The notes: generated by a model not told the origin, from the sequence alone. Numbered from the stretch's first letter, positions 1 to 12,310 are shown. The stretch is DNA of 64,000 nt from Protula sp. h YS-2021 (GCA_949752745.1 OX457024.1:54190510-54254509); one strand, 5' to 3'. Numbers and translations: made by a program.

Positions 1-660
1 AAAAACCGTTTTTATTAAGTCGAATCCACATAAACTTGTCACAAAATTTAGTCAAGATCAGGGTTCGTACAAAGTTCTGGTAAATGAAAGGGCTGAAGCA
101 AGTCCTGAAAAGTCTTTGAAAACGACGAGAAAGTCCTGAAAAGTCCTGGAAATTGTAAATTCGCCGAAAATTGTTTTAGACTTATTTAGTGTCAATAATA
201 GAATAATTTGTTTGCGCTGATATTTGATTTTAATAAAATGGGTGGATACGATGGCTTTAGGGGCGAATGGGAGGCCATTCAATAAAACGTTTTATTTTGT
301 TTATTTGGCTGTATATAATCTTTAGAATCAATGCATATATCTCTATCCATATATATATATAATATATATAATCTGGTAAATAGTTCAGGAAATGTTCTGG
401 AAAATGGTCCCTTGAAGTCCTGGAAATTAGCTTCTCAACTATGCACGAATCCAGTGTAACTTGCATTGTTACCTACGTTAGTGTTACTTTTTAGAAATTC
501 ACCAAATCCACCAAAAGTTCTTGACCAAGAGAAAATTGTCTTAAGCGTGTTTTCTGTTAGAAACGTCTTAAAAGTTTGAATGGAGTAGGGAGCGCAAGTG
601 CCCAAATTGTTATTTTTTTGGCGTTTAACCAAAAAAGAAACACAAATACAATCAAAAAGA
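1..660. other. AT-rich non-coding stretch, no gene seen
   Basis: I see no coding exon or RNA gene. The phrases 'aagtcctg' and 'gtcctggaaa' recur around 105-160 and 370-425, which suggests a diffuse degenerate repeat. A TA-rich run lies near 345-375. Open frames here are short and compositionally ordinary. Confidence 0.6.
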
Positions 661-667
661 AAAAAAC

Positions 668-955
668 GCCTCTTTGAGATGTATTGATTGACGCGATGTA
701 ACCCGTTAAGTGTCGAGCGTGTCGTGAAGCAAGCCATATAACTAACTGAAGAAAAGTAAAAATGGAAGCAGAAACTTCCAGAATAACGAAAAACATATTT
801 TCATTTGGAAATAAGAGTTTCTCAGTCGGAAAGGCTCCAAATTTTGATTCGATTTTTAGATACTGAACTGGTGACATTTTCGTGAACAATCAAATTTGAA
901 TCCAGTTCTCGAATTTTTAAAAATATTCCTTCGCAAGAAGATAAGAATTTATATG
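668..955. repeat. First, truncated copy of the 0.7-4.6 kb segmental repeat
   Basis: This stretch, from the 'gatgtattgattgacgcg' block to the 'ttcgcaagaagataagaatt' block, reappears at about 1,830-2,080 and 3,775-4,035 with scattered substitutions. It ends just before a SINE, so the SINE insertion or a rearrangement cut this copy. Confidence 0.75.
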
Positions 956-963
956 GGAGACAA

Positions 964-1200
964 GAGCCTCGGTGGCCTAGTGGTTAGAGTGTCCGCCTCG
1001 AGACTGGAAGATCGTGGGTTCAAACCCCGGTCGGGTCATACCTAAGACTTTAAAATTGGGACTCCTCCCTGCTACCCTGTGAGGCACTTCATACGTAAGG
1101 GTTAGAAGCAGGGCTGGAATGCCCCATTTCAGTATAATGTGGCAGGGGGATCCCGATATGACCATAGCAGTTGAAAGGGATCTAAAGAACAATACAACAA
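964..1200 (+). mobile_element. tRNA-derived SINE, full-length copy
   Basis: The 5' head is tRNA-like: an A-box-type stretch (tggcctagtgg, about 973-983) and a B box (ggttcaaacccc, about 1,017-1,029) at normal tRNA spacing, which together would form an internal RNA polymerase III promoter. A tRNA-unrelated body of about 150 bp follows (phrases 'gactttaaaattggg' and 'gtataatgtggcagggg'), and the copy ends in a short ACAAT-type repeat tail. Two relatives lie near 58.7 and 59.2 kb in the introns of a host gene, which confirms a dispersed family. Plus orientation follows from the box order. Confidence 0.88.
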
Positions 1201-1214
1201 CTGCATAAAAGAAG

Positions 1215-2700
1215 TCAAAATGGCTGCCATATTGTGCTTAATACGATGAGATCATTGTGATCGAGGTACGTTTTATTTAAAGTCTTTAAGGCCCGTTTTC
1301 AAAATAATGAAGAACTTCCAGTTTTTTATCCTAATGTTAAACGACGAGGTCAAGATGACCGGTTTTATCATTTTGTGCGTCAAGCTCTGATTGTGAACAT
1401 CACATGTCAAGTTCTACCAATCGGATTTCAGACAAACATGTTATATGGCTTCTGTATGTAATGTTCTAGAGCTGATTAAGTTTTGGCGGCCTTGCGTCGT
1501 CGTTGTTTCAGGTCATTGTGTGTCTTCAAAAGTTTATGGGATTTGCCATATCAATTGGATTGTAAGCACGATATTTCAAGTTGTGCGAATTGTATTTAAA
1601 TCAAGCCTGGTATGTAGCTTTTATCTGTAATGTTCCAGATCTGATAGGCCTTTGGTGACCTTGCGTCGTTGTTCAAGGTCACCGTGGGACTATTTTAGTT
1701 AAACATCTTTTAAGAGGGAAACCTGCACCTGAATTTGCCGGTGTCAGGAACGTAACACAGTGAAACCTGTTATATATGCACGGTTTAGCTAACCTAGATT
1801 AACAACTGCAATAATATTGTTTTCTCCTCTTTGGGATGTATTGATTGACGCGGTGTAACCCGCTAACGAACTGAAGAAAAGTAAAAATAGAAGCAGAAAC
1901 GTCCAGTATAACGAAAAACATATTTTCATTTTGAAATAGAGTTTCTCAGTGGGAAAACCTTTAAATTTTGATTCGGTTTTTAGTTACTGCACTGCTGACA
2001 TTTCATGAACAATCAAATTTGAATCCAGTTCTCGAATTTTTAAAAATTTTTCTTCGCAAGAAGATAAGAATTGATATTAGAGACCTTTTACAGAAAGTTA
2101 AATTTTCCATTTTTACTTCTGAAAAGATTTTTGAAATGAGGTAAAAGCTTTGGAGGAAAAGTCTTTTTATAAAAAGCAAAATTTGCCGTCAGTAAAAATG
2201 ATTAGTCAAAGTCTTTGACAAACGAATTATGAATAAGATTACATTATATTCCTATTTTCAGCGTGAGATAATTTCAATCAGAATCCAAGCCCCGAACATA
2301 AATGGAAGCTGTGTTTGTTCAGTAGAAAGAAAGTATGTGTATGCACATTCATGAGGAATTTCCAGCTTAAGTTTGTAATTATATCTCGTTTAACAGGAGG
2401 ATGTAGTTATGAGCTTGTCCCTCCGCCTATCTGTCCGTCTGTTCGCATGCGGTCCGGGCTAAATCTCCGAAACTATAGGTCAGATTGTTCACACGTTGAT
2501 AGAGCACATATTGAAGATGTGTAACGTCGTATTTGTATGAGGATTCATGAAAAATTGTTAAAATTACAGATTTTTCGACTATCAGAACTTCATTTCGGTG
2601 GCGTCCAGGGTAGATCTTCAAAACTATCAATCGGATTGCTTGACACACGGACAGAACAGATATTACCTTTGTACATCGTCGTAATTTGTTCGGATTAATA
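1215..2700. repeat. Second copy of the segmental tandem repeat
   Basis: From 'gccatattgt...gagatcattgtgatcga' through the 'tccgcctatctgtccgtctg' block, this segment matches 3,170-4,565 at an offset of about 1.9 kb with small indels. Its 69-codon frame at 2,315-2,524 has a close counterpart at 4,194-4,403, but that only reflects copied DNA. I see no splice structure or recognisable domain. Confidence 0.8.
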
Positions 2701-3170
2701 AAAGTGGTCAAAATGAGTGTTGTGAAATTTGATTAAGTTGCGCGTTTTGGTATAATTTAGTCCGTGTAAATAAGTGTCGCCGAGGCTGTATCTCCAGAAC
2801 TATTCATAGGATTTTTTTTAATTTCACGCACGTGTATATGAGATTGAAAATTGTCAAAACAATTTTTTTCATCCCAGCCGACTATGATCGGTGGGCTGTA
2901 CGCATCAGTTGTGGTGAATAAGTCGTCTTTTATGTGTGCGTTTGTGTAAGCAATGTTTCGAAATGCTACTTTTCCTACATTTCTGGTTCACTTGTTTTAA
3001 AATTTTTCAGGAATGTTCCCTGGGTGATACTTGACACAGCTTGTATTTTTTCACGATTTAGCCAAAGTTTGCAAATCTTGCAAAACAACGGATCGCCATC
3101 ACATTTAATACGTACCATCTGAAAATCACTCTCGAGACTACTTATTGATTGAATAAAACAATTCCAAATT
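2700..3170. other. Spacer between segmental copies, no gene seen
   Basis: AT-rich sequence containing a 'ctgtatctccagaactattc' phrase of the kind found in the TGTCCGTC repeat family elsewhere in the window. No coding or RNA gene is recognised. Confidence 0.5.
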
Positions 3171-4565
3171 ACAGCCATATTGTACCTCATGCGACGAGAT
3201 CATTGTGATCGAGTTACATTTTTTGAAGTCTTTAAGGCCCGTTTTCAAAATAATTTTTAACTTCCGGTTTTTGACCTTAATCTTAACCGACGAGGTCAAG
3301 ATGTCCGCTTTTATATTACTTCTTTAGGCTCAAATTTTTATGAGCATTATGTTTTTGACTGGTCAGTGAACATTACGTGTCAAGTTCTACCAATCGGATT
3401 GCAGACAAACATGTTATATGGCTTCAATATGTAATGTTCTAGAGCTGATTAAGTTTTGGTGGCCTTGCGTCGTCGTTGTTTCAGGTCATTGTGTGTCTTC
3501 AAAAGTTTATGGGATTTGCCATATCAAGTGGATTGTGAGCACGATATGTAGCCTGATATGTAGCTTTTATATATAATGTTCCACATCTGATCAGGCATTG
3601 GTGACCTTGCGTCGTTGTTCAATGTCATTGTGGGGCTATATTAGTTAAACATCTTGTAAGAGGGAAACCTGCACCTGAATTTGTCGGGTGTCAGGAACGT
3701 AACACAGTGTAACGTATTATATATGTACGGTTTAGCTAACCTGGATTAACTACTACGACAATATTGTTTTCTACTCCTCTTTGGGATGTATTGATTGACG
3801 CGATGTAACCCGCTAACTTAACAGAAGAAAGGTAAAAATAGAAGCGGAAACTTCCAGTATAACGAAAAATATATTTTCATTTTGAAATAGAGTTTCCCAG
3901 TCGGAAAAGCTTGAAATTTTTTAAAGATTTAGATACTGAACTGCTGACATTTTCATGAACAATCAAATTTGAATCCAGTTCTCGAATTTTTAAAAATTTT
4001 CCTTCACAAAAACATAAGAATTTATTTTAGAGACCTTTTGCAGAAAATTAAATTTTCCATCTTCACGTCAGTGAAAATGATTAGTCACCGTCTTTTACAA
4101 ATGAATTATGAATGAGATTACGTTATATTCCTATTTCCAGCGTGAGGTAATTTCAGTCAGAATACAAGCCTTAAACATAAATCGAAGCTGTGTTTGTTCA
4201 GTAGAAAGAAAGTATTTGTATGCACATTCATGAGGAATTTCCAGCTTAAGTTTTTAGTTATACTTTGTTTAACAGAGGGATGTAGTTATGAGTTTGTCCC
4301 TCCGCCTATCTGTCCGTCTGTGCGTATGCGGTCCGGGCTAAATCTCAGAAACTATAGGTCAGATTGTTCACACGTTGATAATGTACATATTGAAGATGTG
4401 TAATGTCGTATTTGTGTTCGGATTCATGAAAAATTGTTAAAATTACAGTATTTTTTAGACTATTAGAACTTTATTTTCGTGGCGTCCAGGGTAGATCTTC
4501 AAAATTATAAACCGGATTGTCTGACACACCGACAGAGCACATATTGCAGGTGTGCATCGTCTGGT
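3170..4565. repeat. Third copy of the segmental tandem repeat
   Basis: Homologous to 1,215-2,700, with deletions of tens of bases, for example near 3,545-3,560 and 4,050-4,075. It includes the same 'tgtccgtctgtgcg' block near 4,310. Confidence 0.8.
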
Positions 4566-6160
4566 AAAACTTTGTGAACATATCAACCTAGCACCTTTTT
4601 AGAGTTGAACCTGCACGTTACACAGTGAAACATTTTTAATGGATTGAACGGTTTTACCCCATGGGTTGTTTTACCAATTCGATATTTTATTAAAGTTGGC
4701 GAGTTTCTCCTTTCAAACTTGTAATGTCTTCGCTTTTACGGCTTTTATGGCACAATGTACATGAAGATTCATTAACTAACATATTTTAATGGATTGAACG
4801 GTTTTTCCCCATGGGATGTTTTACCAATTCTACCAATTCTTTCAGAAATAAAAACTTACATTAAAAAATTTCTTCGAAACTGAAAAATGTTAAACTGTTC
4901 GAGCTGTGAAAAATGTAGTGAAAGTGACAGTAGTATGACATTTCAAACCGATTTTAGGTCCAATTTCGTTGGTCATCCGCGCTACACGAGGAATCGTGTC
5001 TCTGAGGATGTAATTCAAATCAAATGTGAATTAAGCGGTTAACGTGTTTACAAGGGATTCAGGAACATGATGAATTAGACCAATGTTACTAAAAATAATA
5101 AGCATGTTATTCGAGAAGTAATGCTTACTTTTGAAACATGTTTATCAAGTTACATTTCAAAAACATTTTTAACCCCAGCTGCTAAAAAAACGTGCTGTAG
5201 CAGTCGTTGAAAGGATGAGTATATGTACGCTTTTAAAGGCCCAACTGAAATCGCTGCTTTTAGCCATGGCACCGAGTCCACCACTTTTCTCACTTTCTTG
5301 GAGAAAGCCATCAATCTAATTTATATAGATTTTACAACCTTGAGATAAATCTCTTTCTGTGATGTGCGAAATGACCAACTGAAGATAACAGTTAATTTAT
5401 GCAGCACATTTGTATCCACACTGTGAGTTCAGCTTAGACAAAGGAGTTGAAAGTGGCCCCCCTATAACCTACTGTTCATTGAGCTTCAATGGGTCAATGT
5501 TTTGACAGCGTCAATCAAGCAAGAATTAGGTCGCGTGAAACACGTGGAATTTACGATGAGGTTGGGCCGTTTTTAAAATTGTGATATGATTAAAGTTAAA
5601 TTTTGATGTAAACTCTTTTCAAACAGTCGTAAAAATACTTTTATATGGTTAGAAAGTAATTGTTGACTCATTGACCATTTTATCTCAACAAAATCTGTCA
5701 AAATGTTGAATAAAAACGCTAAATAAGTGTGCGAGGAACTGATGTTGCCTCGTTGAGCCCAAGAATCAATGAAAATGGGAGGGGCTAAGGGCTGGTTTTA
5801 TAGTCCTCGTTGGGCCTTTAAGTTTAAAAATTGTATCTCCTAGGTCTTCAGCCTTAGTCTTGCGATTTCAGATGATGGTAGCGGACATAAGTGCCTACCT
5901 GGCTGTTACTTTTATTTGGCGATTCGCGAAAAAATTGGCAGAGATATTAGCCCAAAAGCAAAATTCTTTAAAATGTTTCTCCTCCCAGAGTTTCGGTGGA
6001 AACGTTCTCAAATTTAGGTAGAAGGTAGAGTACATAAGTGCCCATCTTACTATAACTTTCTCGAAAACCCCAATTTGTACGTAAAATTTGAACTTCTTGT
6101 TGGAAAGTGGTCTTGCCGTCTTGAAATTTCAAGTGAGAGTAGCAAGCGTTATTACCTATC
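4565..6160. other. Non-coding stretch with faint internal repeats
   Basis: No gene is recognised. 'ttaatggattgaacggtttt' followed by 'ccccatggg' occurs twice (about 4,636 and 4,788). A degenerate unit of about 120 bp with 'cataagtgcc' repeats around 5,860-6,150. Stops are dense in all frames. Confidence 0.5.
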
Positions 6161-6320
6161 TGGCCCCCCTGTGGGGTGGGGGGGGGGGAATCTTAAGAAT
6201 ACACCCACTTCGTTCTGTTCCGTGCATGGCGTAAAAGGCGGCTAATCGGAATTTCTTTTTTTCTAACTCTTTCTTTTACTATTTCTTCATTCTTCCCTCT
6301 TTTTTTCCCCACTATCACAG
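6160..6320. repeat. Left copy of the flank bordering the 10-bp array
   Basis: The segment 'ccctgtggggtgggg...gaatacacccac...ggcgtaaaaggcg...ttcttccctc...cactatcacagctg' recurs almost unchanged at 7,353-7,515. Both copies lead directly into TTGTACATAG-type repeats. A fragment of the 'gaatacacccactgcg' part also occurs near 46,120. Confidence 0.8.
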
Positions 6321-7349
6321 CTGTACATAGTTGTACATGGTTGCACATAGTTGTATATGGTTGTGCATAGTTGTACATAGTTATACATAGTTGTACATAG
6401 ATGTGCATATATGTATACAGTTGTGCATGGTTGTACATAGTTGTACACAGTTGTGCATAGTTGTATACTGTTGTACATGCTTGTTCATAGTTGTATATGG
6501 TTGTGCATAGTTGTACATAGTTTTATATGGTTGTGCATAGATGTGCTTATATGTATACAGTTGTGCATGGTTGTACATAGTTCTGTACAGTTGTGCATAG
6601 TTGTACATAGTTGTGCATATTTGTATACTGTTGTACATGCTTGTACATAGCTATATATGGTTGTACATAGTTATACATAGTTGTGCATAGATGTACATAG
6701 TTGTGCATATTTGTATACTGTTCATGCTTGCACATAGTTGTATATGGTCGTGCATAGTTGTACCTAGTTATGCATAGTTGTGCATAGATGTGCTTATATG
6801 TATACAGTTGTGCATGGTTGTACATAGTTCTGTACAGTTGTGCATAGTTGTACATAGTTGTGCATATTTGTATACTGTTGTACATGCTTGTACATAGCTA
6901 TATATGGTTGTGCATAGTTGTACATAGTTATACATAGTTGTGCATAGATGTGCATATATGTATACTGTTGTGCATGGTTGTACATAGTTGTACACAGTTG
7001 TACACAGTTGTACATAGTTGTAAATGGTTGTGCATATTTGTACACAGTTGTGCATAGTTGTACATGGTTGTGCATATTTGTACTGTTGTTCATGCTTGTA
7101 CATAGTTGTATATGGTTGCATATTTTTATACAGTTGTGCATGGTTGTATATAGTTGTACGCAATTTTACATGGTTGTACATAGTTGTGCGTATTTGTGTA
7201 CAGTTGTACATGCTTGTACATAGTTGTATATGGTTGTGCATAGTTGTACATAGTTGTATATGGTTGTGCATAGTTGTACATAGTTGTGCATAGATGTACA
7301 TAGTTGTACATGGTTTTATATAGTTGTGCATATTTGTGTACAGTTGTGC
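6320..7349. repeat. Tandem array with 10-bp unit TTGTRCATAG
   Basis: About 100 copies of a decamer (TTGTACATAG, TTGTGCATAG, TTGTATATGG and variants). Some subunits are ordered into a higher-order block: roughly 6,545-6,720 and 6,785-6,960 are near-identical. The low-entropy open frames of up to 187 codons on both strands are a by-product of the array and should not be annotated as genes. Confidence 0.92.
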
Positions 7350-7352
7350 ATC

Positions 7353-7515
7353 CCCCTGTGGGGTGGGGGAATCTTAAGAATACACCCACTGCGTTCTGTT
7401 CTGTCCATGGCGTAAAAGGCGACTAATCGGAATTTCTTTTTTTTCTAACTCTTTTTATACTATTTTTTTTCATTCTTCCCTCTTTTTTCCCACTATCACA
7501 GCTGTACATAGTTGT
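7353..7515. repeat. Right copy of the array flank
   Basis: Direct duplicate of 6,160-6,320 with a few substitutions and poly-T length changes. It is followed by a second, shorter run of the same decamer array. Confidence 0.8.
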
Positions 7516-7675
7516 ACATGGTTCTACATAGTTGTGCGTATTTGTATACAGCTGTACATGGATGTATATAGTTGTACACAATTGTGCATAGTTGTACATA
7601 GGTGTATATGGTTGAACATAGTTGTATATAGCTGTACAATGTTGTAAATAGATGTACATAGTTGTACATAGTTTT
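7500..7675. repeat. Second, short block of the TTGTRCATAG array
   Basis: About 16 degenerate decamers directly after the duplicated flank, ending at 'gttttctcccctcgcttcc'. Confidence 0.8.
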
Positions 7676-8310
7676 CTCCCCTCGCTTCCGTTCCCCCTAA
7701 CCCAGCTCGTGCCTTCCCTGCTGATGTGTTCAGGTCATTTCTGACGTTTTTTTCACTCGTACTCAGCATTTGGCCTACGCATTTGGATGTCTTTGCTGTT
7801 TCTCCTCGCCAATGAATGCACCAGGACGGGAGGATTGGACTTTTCAGTTGCCATGTATCGGTCACGTGAGGAGGGAGGCATCTGGCCACAAGGGGGGTTT
7901 AATAATTGTTTTAGCTGCCGGGTGGCAGCTCACATTTTCAGCACTGGCACCGAATAATTCCAAGCAGGGAGTAGGGCAGGACCCAAGCGCGCCTGGTAGC
8001 CTACACACGATGTCCCAGGGCTCAAAACCTCAATATGGCGCATACCCTGCAGAAATCACCAACTAACTCCTTCTTCCATACCTTTGTTTTTCATCTACCG
8101 TTCATTCAGAAATTTGCTTGGTTAGAAGTGCTCCATCGAAAAGAGGGGTGGTGGGGAGGGGAGGGGATTGGTGAGTGGGTTGTAGGGGGAGGGACGGGCC
8201 AAACAAATTTCTGAAGTAGAACGGGATTTTATTGTATTTTAGGAGATGCAGTTGCTGCCACGAGGCTGATCAGATCTTGCTACTACGATATGTTAATCTA
8301 TGCCATGTAT
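7675..8310. other. Spacer, no gene seen
   Basis: Higher GC than its surroundings, with G-rich runs near 8,145-8,200. A 98-codon plus-strand frame at 7,770-8,066 has no recognisable domain and no visible splice or promoter context, so I do not call it a gene. Confidence 0.4.
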
Positions 8311-8312
8311 GA

Positions 8313-8590
8313 GAAAACTGTGTTGATTTGTTTGTAGGTAGAGAGGGTGTTGATTTGTTTGTAGGTAGAGAGGGTGTTGATTTGTTTGTAGGTAGAGAGG
8401 GTGTTGATTTGTTTGTAGGTAGAAAGGGTGTTGATTTGTTTGTAGGTAGAAAGGGTGTTGATTTGTTTGTAGGTAGAGAGGGTGTTGATTTGTTTGTAGG
8501 TAGAGAGGGTGTTGATTTGCTTGTAGGTAGAGAGGGTGTTGATTTGTTTGTAGGTACAGAGGTGTTGATTTGCTTGTAGGTATAGGGGTT
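8313..8590. repeat. 27-bp minisatellite, about ten copies
   Basis: The unit reads approximately gttgatttgtttgtaggta followed by gagagggt. Because the period is a multiple of three, both strands stay open. The last two copies are shortened and degenerate. Confidence 0.92.
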
Positions 8591-8756
8591 GACCTTTTTT
8601 CACCGAACTGGGGGGGAGAAATCCATCTGTCTAGTTTCAGGGTTAGGGTTTTGTGCTTGCATCAACGTGCTTTATGAACAAGTTTTCACATAAAACTATT
8701 GTAACTCGTCGTGCTTTTTACGGTCTTCCTAATAGTTGTATTTGTTTTTGTCGTAG

Positions 8757-8863
8757 CGCCTCCCATACCGGCATCTGAAGGACGACTGCCTGATAAGGAC
8801 TTCACCGGGAAGACGGCGGCACGAAGGACACGCCAAAACGTGAACGTCAAGGAAGACTGAAGA
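8757..8863 (+). other. Exon-like module X1
   Basis: 107 nt between a polypyrimidine tract plus tag acceptor (tttgtttttgtcgtag) and a good donor (GTAAGC). It shares a core with 9,163-9,253 and 12,246-12,310 (phrases 'gaaggacacgcc' and 'aaggaagactga'). The frame common to the copies ends in Lys-Glu-Asp-stop a few nucleotides before the donor, so it is either a terminal coding frame or a non-coding exon. Its 'gaagg...ctg...gataagg' part also resembles exon A at 14,384. Splicing is inferred from sequence only. Confidence 0.5.
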
Positions 8864-9162
8864 GTAAGCTGTAGACTATTTTTTCCTTCACATTCACTGG
8901 AACGCTATGAGTATGTAAACCGACGTGAATGCTGAAGATTTATCTCAAGTCCTGGAATTCTGTTGAGCAAAAAGCGCAGCAACCCTGTGGAAGCCATTCT
9001 CCAAAATGCGTTTTTTGTCTCCAGCATTTTAAGTGAATTTCTTCATTTAAAATTCACCAGATAAACATTTTTCAGCGAACCTCCAAAAATTTGCCTAATA
9101 TCGGTGTATAAAGTTTTGAGGATCCATTTTTTCAAATTCTGCTTTTGTATTATCCACATTAG

Positions 9163-9253
9163 ATCTGGAAGGAGACTGCCTGATGAGGACTGCGCCAGGA
9201 AGACAACGTCACAAAGGACACGCCAAAACGTGAGCGCCAAGGAAGACTGAGGG
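9163..9253 (+). other. Exon-like module X2
   Basis: 91 nt after a cacattag acceptor and before GTAAGC, homologous to X1. The X1-X2 intron (8,864-9,162) recurs in diverged form at about 15,880-16,188, so exon and intron were duplicated together. Confidence 0.5.
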
Positions 9254-9329
9254 GTAAGCTGCAGGTTTTTTTTCTTAAATCCCAAATGCGTATGCACAAA
9301 GTACAGATACAATGTGCACCACGGTTCCC

Positions 9330-9710
9330 ACGCATTTGGAAAAAACTTTGCTAAATGGGGGCACTTAATTTTTTTCTTTACCAGTTTTCAAGATGCTTCT
9401 CCCACAATTTTGATTAGATTCCTTTCCAATTTTGTATGCTTGTTCTCTAGTTAGGAGTCTCTTCAAAATTTGCTTTTTTGGCGATCCTCCGAAAAATGTG
9501 GGGGGGGGGGGATTTTTATTTTGGGTTGCCAATTTTCAAAATGCAATAACTCTCCCACGATTCTGATTAGATTCGTTTGTAATTTTTGTTCTCATGGAGG
9601 CCTCTTTAAAAAAAAACTATTTTTGCTATCTGCCAAAACTTGGCTAAATGGGGAACATTTTTTTCATTTCCTGATAACCAGTTTTCAAGATACTTCATCT
9701 CCCACAATTT
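9330..9710. repeat. Tandem 'GGCGATCCGCC' family, about two to three copies
   Basis: A unit of about 145 bp contains 'ttttcaagatgcttct...acaattttgattagattcctttccaattttg...ttctct...aggcc...tttttggcgatc.gcc'. The same unit forms a longer array at 62,590-63,230 and a single copy near 15,600-15,720. Confidence 0.75.
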
Positions 9711-9714
9711 GGCT

Positions 9715-10525
9715 CGGCCAAAATGTCCCCGTAGCAAAAAAATTGTCGTAGTGGAATCGAGTAAAAGACTTCCCCGGTCATAAAGTCTCCAGCCATAATG
9801 TTTCCAAATGAATTTAGGGCCAAAACGTCCCGAATGGAAAAAACGTATAACCTCAATTAACACTTTATTAAGCTTTATAACCAGCCCTAATGTACCCGGC
9901 TATTAGGTTCACAAATAAATTTACGGCCAAAATCTCAGCAAAGGAATCAAATGTATGATAACATCAATTAATGCTTTATTAAGCTTTATCCCGGCCATAA
10001 ACTAGCCGGTCGTAATGTCGGCGAGCATAAGGTTTCGAAAAACTTTTGGGCCCAAAACGTCCCAAACGCAAAATTTGTCATAGTGGAATTCAGGACAAGA
10101 CGTCCCTGGTCATAAGTCCCCAAATCAGTTAATAGCTAAAACGTCCCGATGGATAAAAAACGTATGATAACCTAAATTAAAGCTTTATTAAACTTTAAAC
10201 CGGCATTATTTCCCCTGCCATAAGGTCCACAAATGAAATTAGAGCCAAAACCTCCCCAAAGCCAAAAAATTATGATAATTTAAATTAACGATGCATTAAA
10301 CTTTACCTCGGCCATACGGTCCCCGGCCATGAAGAACCCGGCCGTAAGGTCCCCAAATGAATTAAGGCCAAAATGTTTCAAAGCTAAAAAACATGACAAC
10401 CTAAATTAACGCCTGATTAAGCTTTGTCCCGGCTATAAGGTACCTGGCCATAATATCCCCGGCCCCAAATGAATTTAGGTTCAAAACATAAAAAAGCAAA
10501 ACAGTATTAAGCTTTACAATATCTT
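9715..10525. repeat. Degenerate tandem repeat, about 105-115 bp unit, six or more copies
   Basis: 'attaagcttta' or 'attaaactttа'-type landmarks occur near 9,868, 9,973, 10,186, 10,293, 10,411 and 10,506. They alternate with 'cggccataaggtcccc' and 'aatttagggccaaaacgtccc' phrases. No coding potential is seen. Confidence 0.8.
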
Positions 10526-10894
10526 ATACATGCATAAAGGAGAATTTTTTCAGAAAATGACAAATTGACGAAAATTGCCAAAATTTACACCGGGCTTAGC
10601 AATTGTGTGATGTTTTCTCGGCACCACTTCGCTCATAACCATTTGTCGAGGGGACCTGCAACCTTGCACAGTGAAAATATATGTAAATATATTAAGTGTG
10701 AATCGTCTTATTATTTTTAGTCTGTTTTATTTCTCATAAAAGCCCGGTGACCATTGCTTTTTATATCCTATTATTATAGCACTGTGTCACATGGTTGCAC
10801 ATGCGAAGTATTAAAATAAAATTGTTGCAGATTAAAATTATTTGAGATTTGAGCCGCATTTCCCTTTAAAATTTTGTATTTGTTTTTGGCGCAG

Positions 10895-11062
10895 GAGACG
10901 CCACTACCAGGAGATGCCACCACCAGGAGTCGCCACTACCAGTAGACGCCACCACCAGGAGACGCCACCACCAGAAGAGGCCACCACCAGGAGATGCCAC
11001 CACCAGGAGACGCCACCACCAGGAGAGGCCACCACCAGGAGACGCCACCACCAGGAGACGTC
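10895..11062. repeat. 16-bp minisatellite CCACCACCAGGAGACG, about ten copies
   Basis: The array begins right after an acceptor-like 'tttttggcgcag' whose upstream tract resembles that of X1. It may therefore be an X-type exon expanded by repetition. The His/Pro/Thr/Glu-rich open frames come from the repeat, and no matching donor is evident downstream. Confidence 0.85.
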
Positions 11063-11109
11063 CTATGAGGAGCGGGACCAGAGGAGGAAGGCGGAGACGC
11101 GGCTGGGTG

Positions 11110-12240
11110 GAGAGGGCAGGCATGAGGAGGGCAGAAAGGAAAGTGTTTTGTCGCATAAGTCACACAAACCTCAGTGCAATATTTCCACATTCGCTCTTAT
11201 CCCTCGCTTCGTGCCGGGAACATGAGCGGGAATGCGCACACATAAGGGCATGTTTTGGGTAGTGTGGTTTATGTAACTTCATAAAATACTCCTCTTTCAC
11301 CAAACCATAAGGAGCTTGATGATATCTGTAGTTAACTTTGCCGGTATTATTTTAGGCAGCAGGACCCCGATATTTGACGACTAGGACAATGTCCGATTTT
11401 TAAACTAGCCGACTTCGTCGGGCTGGTCACAATGTCCCTGGACATTCTCGTTTAGAAGAAAAGATTGCAAATTAAAATTAATGAGTAATGTAAAGCAAAA
11501 TAGATAAATAACTAAATTGATTAACTAATTAATAACAGTAATTTGATTTTATACATATTGGTATACAGAAGAGAACTGTAAGAGAAAAAAAGAGTCTTGT
11601 AAGATACATTAATAGGACTTGTAAAGTAGTAAAATAGTGCTTGCAATGTAGCAAAATTAGCAGATTTGTCGAATTTAGCTTACATTGGTTGATAAATTTA
11701 GAAGCATTGTTATTTTGTTTGTAAAAATCAGAAATTGTCCCAGTCGGCAACGTTCCGGGGCGGGAATTGTCTTGTCGGGAGTTAATGTGTCGGGAACTGT
11801 TCTAGAGTCTAGCATTTTCCCCCTTTTCTTAAAGGTAAATTTTAAATGCCATATTGTGCAAAACGATCAGTAGAGCGAACAAAGGAAGAGCCAACTATAT
11901 GAAATCATTGCTTCCGTTTGGCGTAAACCGCTCTCCGTAAGTAATGTCCGGGACGACCTGATAATAAAACATTGCTTGATTGGGATTGAGACTGATTTAT
12001 TGAGACTAAGGTAAATTAAGCTAAATTTCAAATGTCGTATTCACCCCTACGATCAGTAGAACGAACAAAGGAACAATCGACTAATGAAATCAGTCCTGTC
12101 GTTTCGGCCATAATAACTTGATACCATTATTATCGTCGTTCTCGTCTTTCCTTGTTTTCCCCCTTTTTTGCTCTTCGCTTTCCTCTCGTTGCTGTCCTCT
12201 TTCCTGTCCTCCCACGCCATGTCGTTTCTGCACCTACCAC
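11110..12240. other. Non-coding spacer with one duplicated segment
   Basis: No gene is seen. A block with 'acgatcagtagagcgaacaa' followed by 'aggaagag' near 11,869 is repeated as a diverged copy near 12,049. A pyrimidine-rich stretch (12,130-12,240) leads into the X3 acceptor. Confidence 0.5.
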
Positions 12241-12245
12241 ACCAG

Positions 12246-12310
12246 CATCTGGAACGAGGACTGCATCAGGAAGACGACGTCACGAAGGACACGCCAAGGA
12301 AGACTGAGGG
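12246..12310 (+). other. Exon-like module X3
   Basis: 65 nt between 'cctaccacaccag' and 'gggGTAAGC', homologous to X1 and X2 but internally shortened: the 'aaaacgtgagcgcc' part is missing. It retains the terminal 'aaggaagactgaggg'. Confidence 0.5.

Noticed and set aside
964..1040. Functional tRNA gene
   Set aside because: The tRNA-like head continues into a repeated body and tail present in three copies, so it is a SINE.
6193..7389. Long Tyr/Thr/Asn/Cys-rich open frames up to 187 codons on both strands
   Set aside because: They are the translation of the 10-bp array. Their periodicity equals the repeat and both strands are open.
8640..8660. Telomere-like 'agggttagggttt'
   Set aside because: Barely two repeat units; no array.
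10842..11225. 127-codon His/Pro/Thr-rich protein gene
   Set aside because: Most of it is the 16-bp minisatellite. There is no conserved part and no consensus donor.
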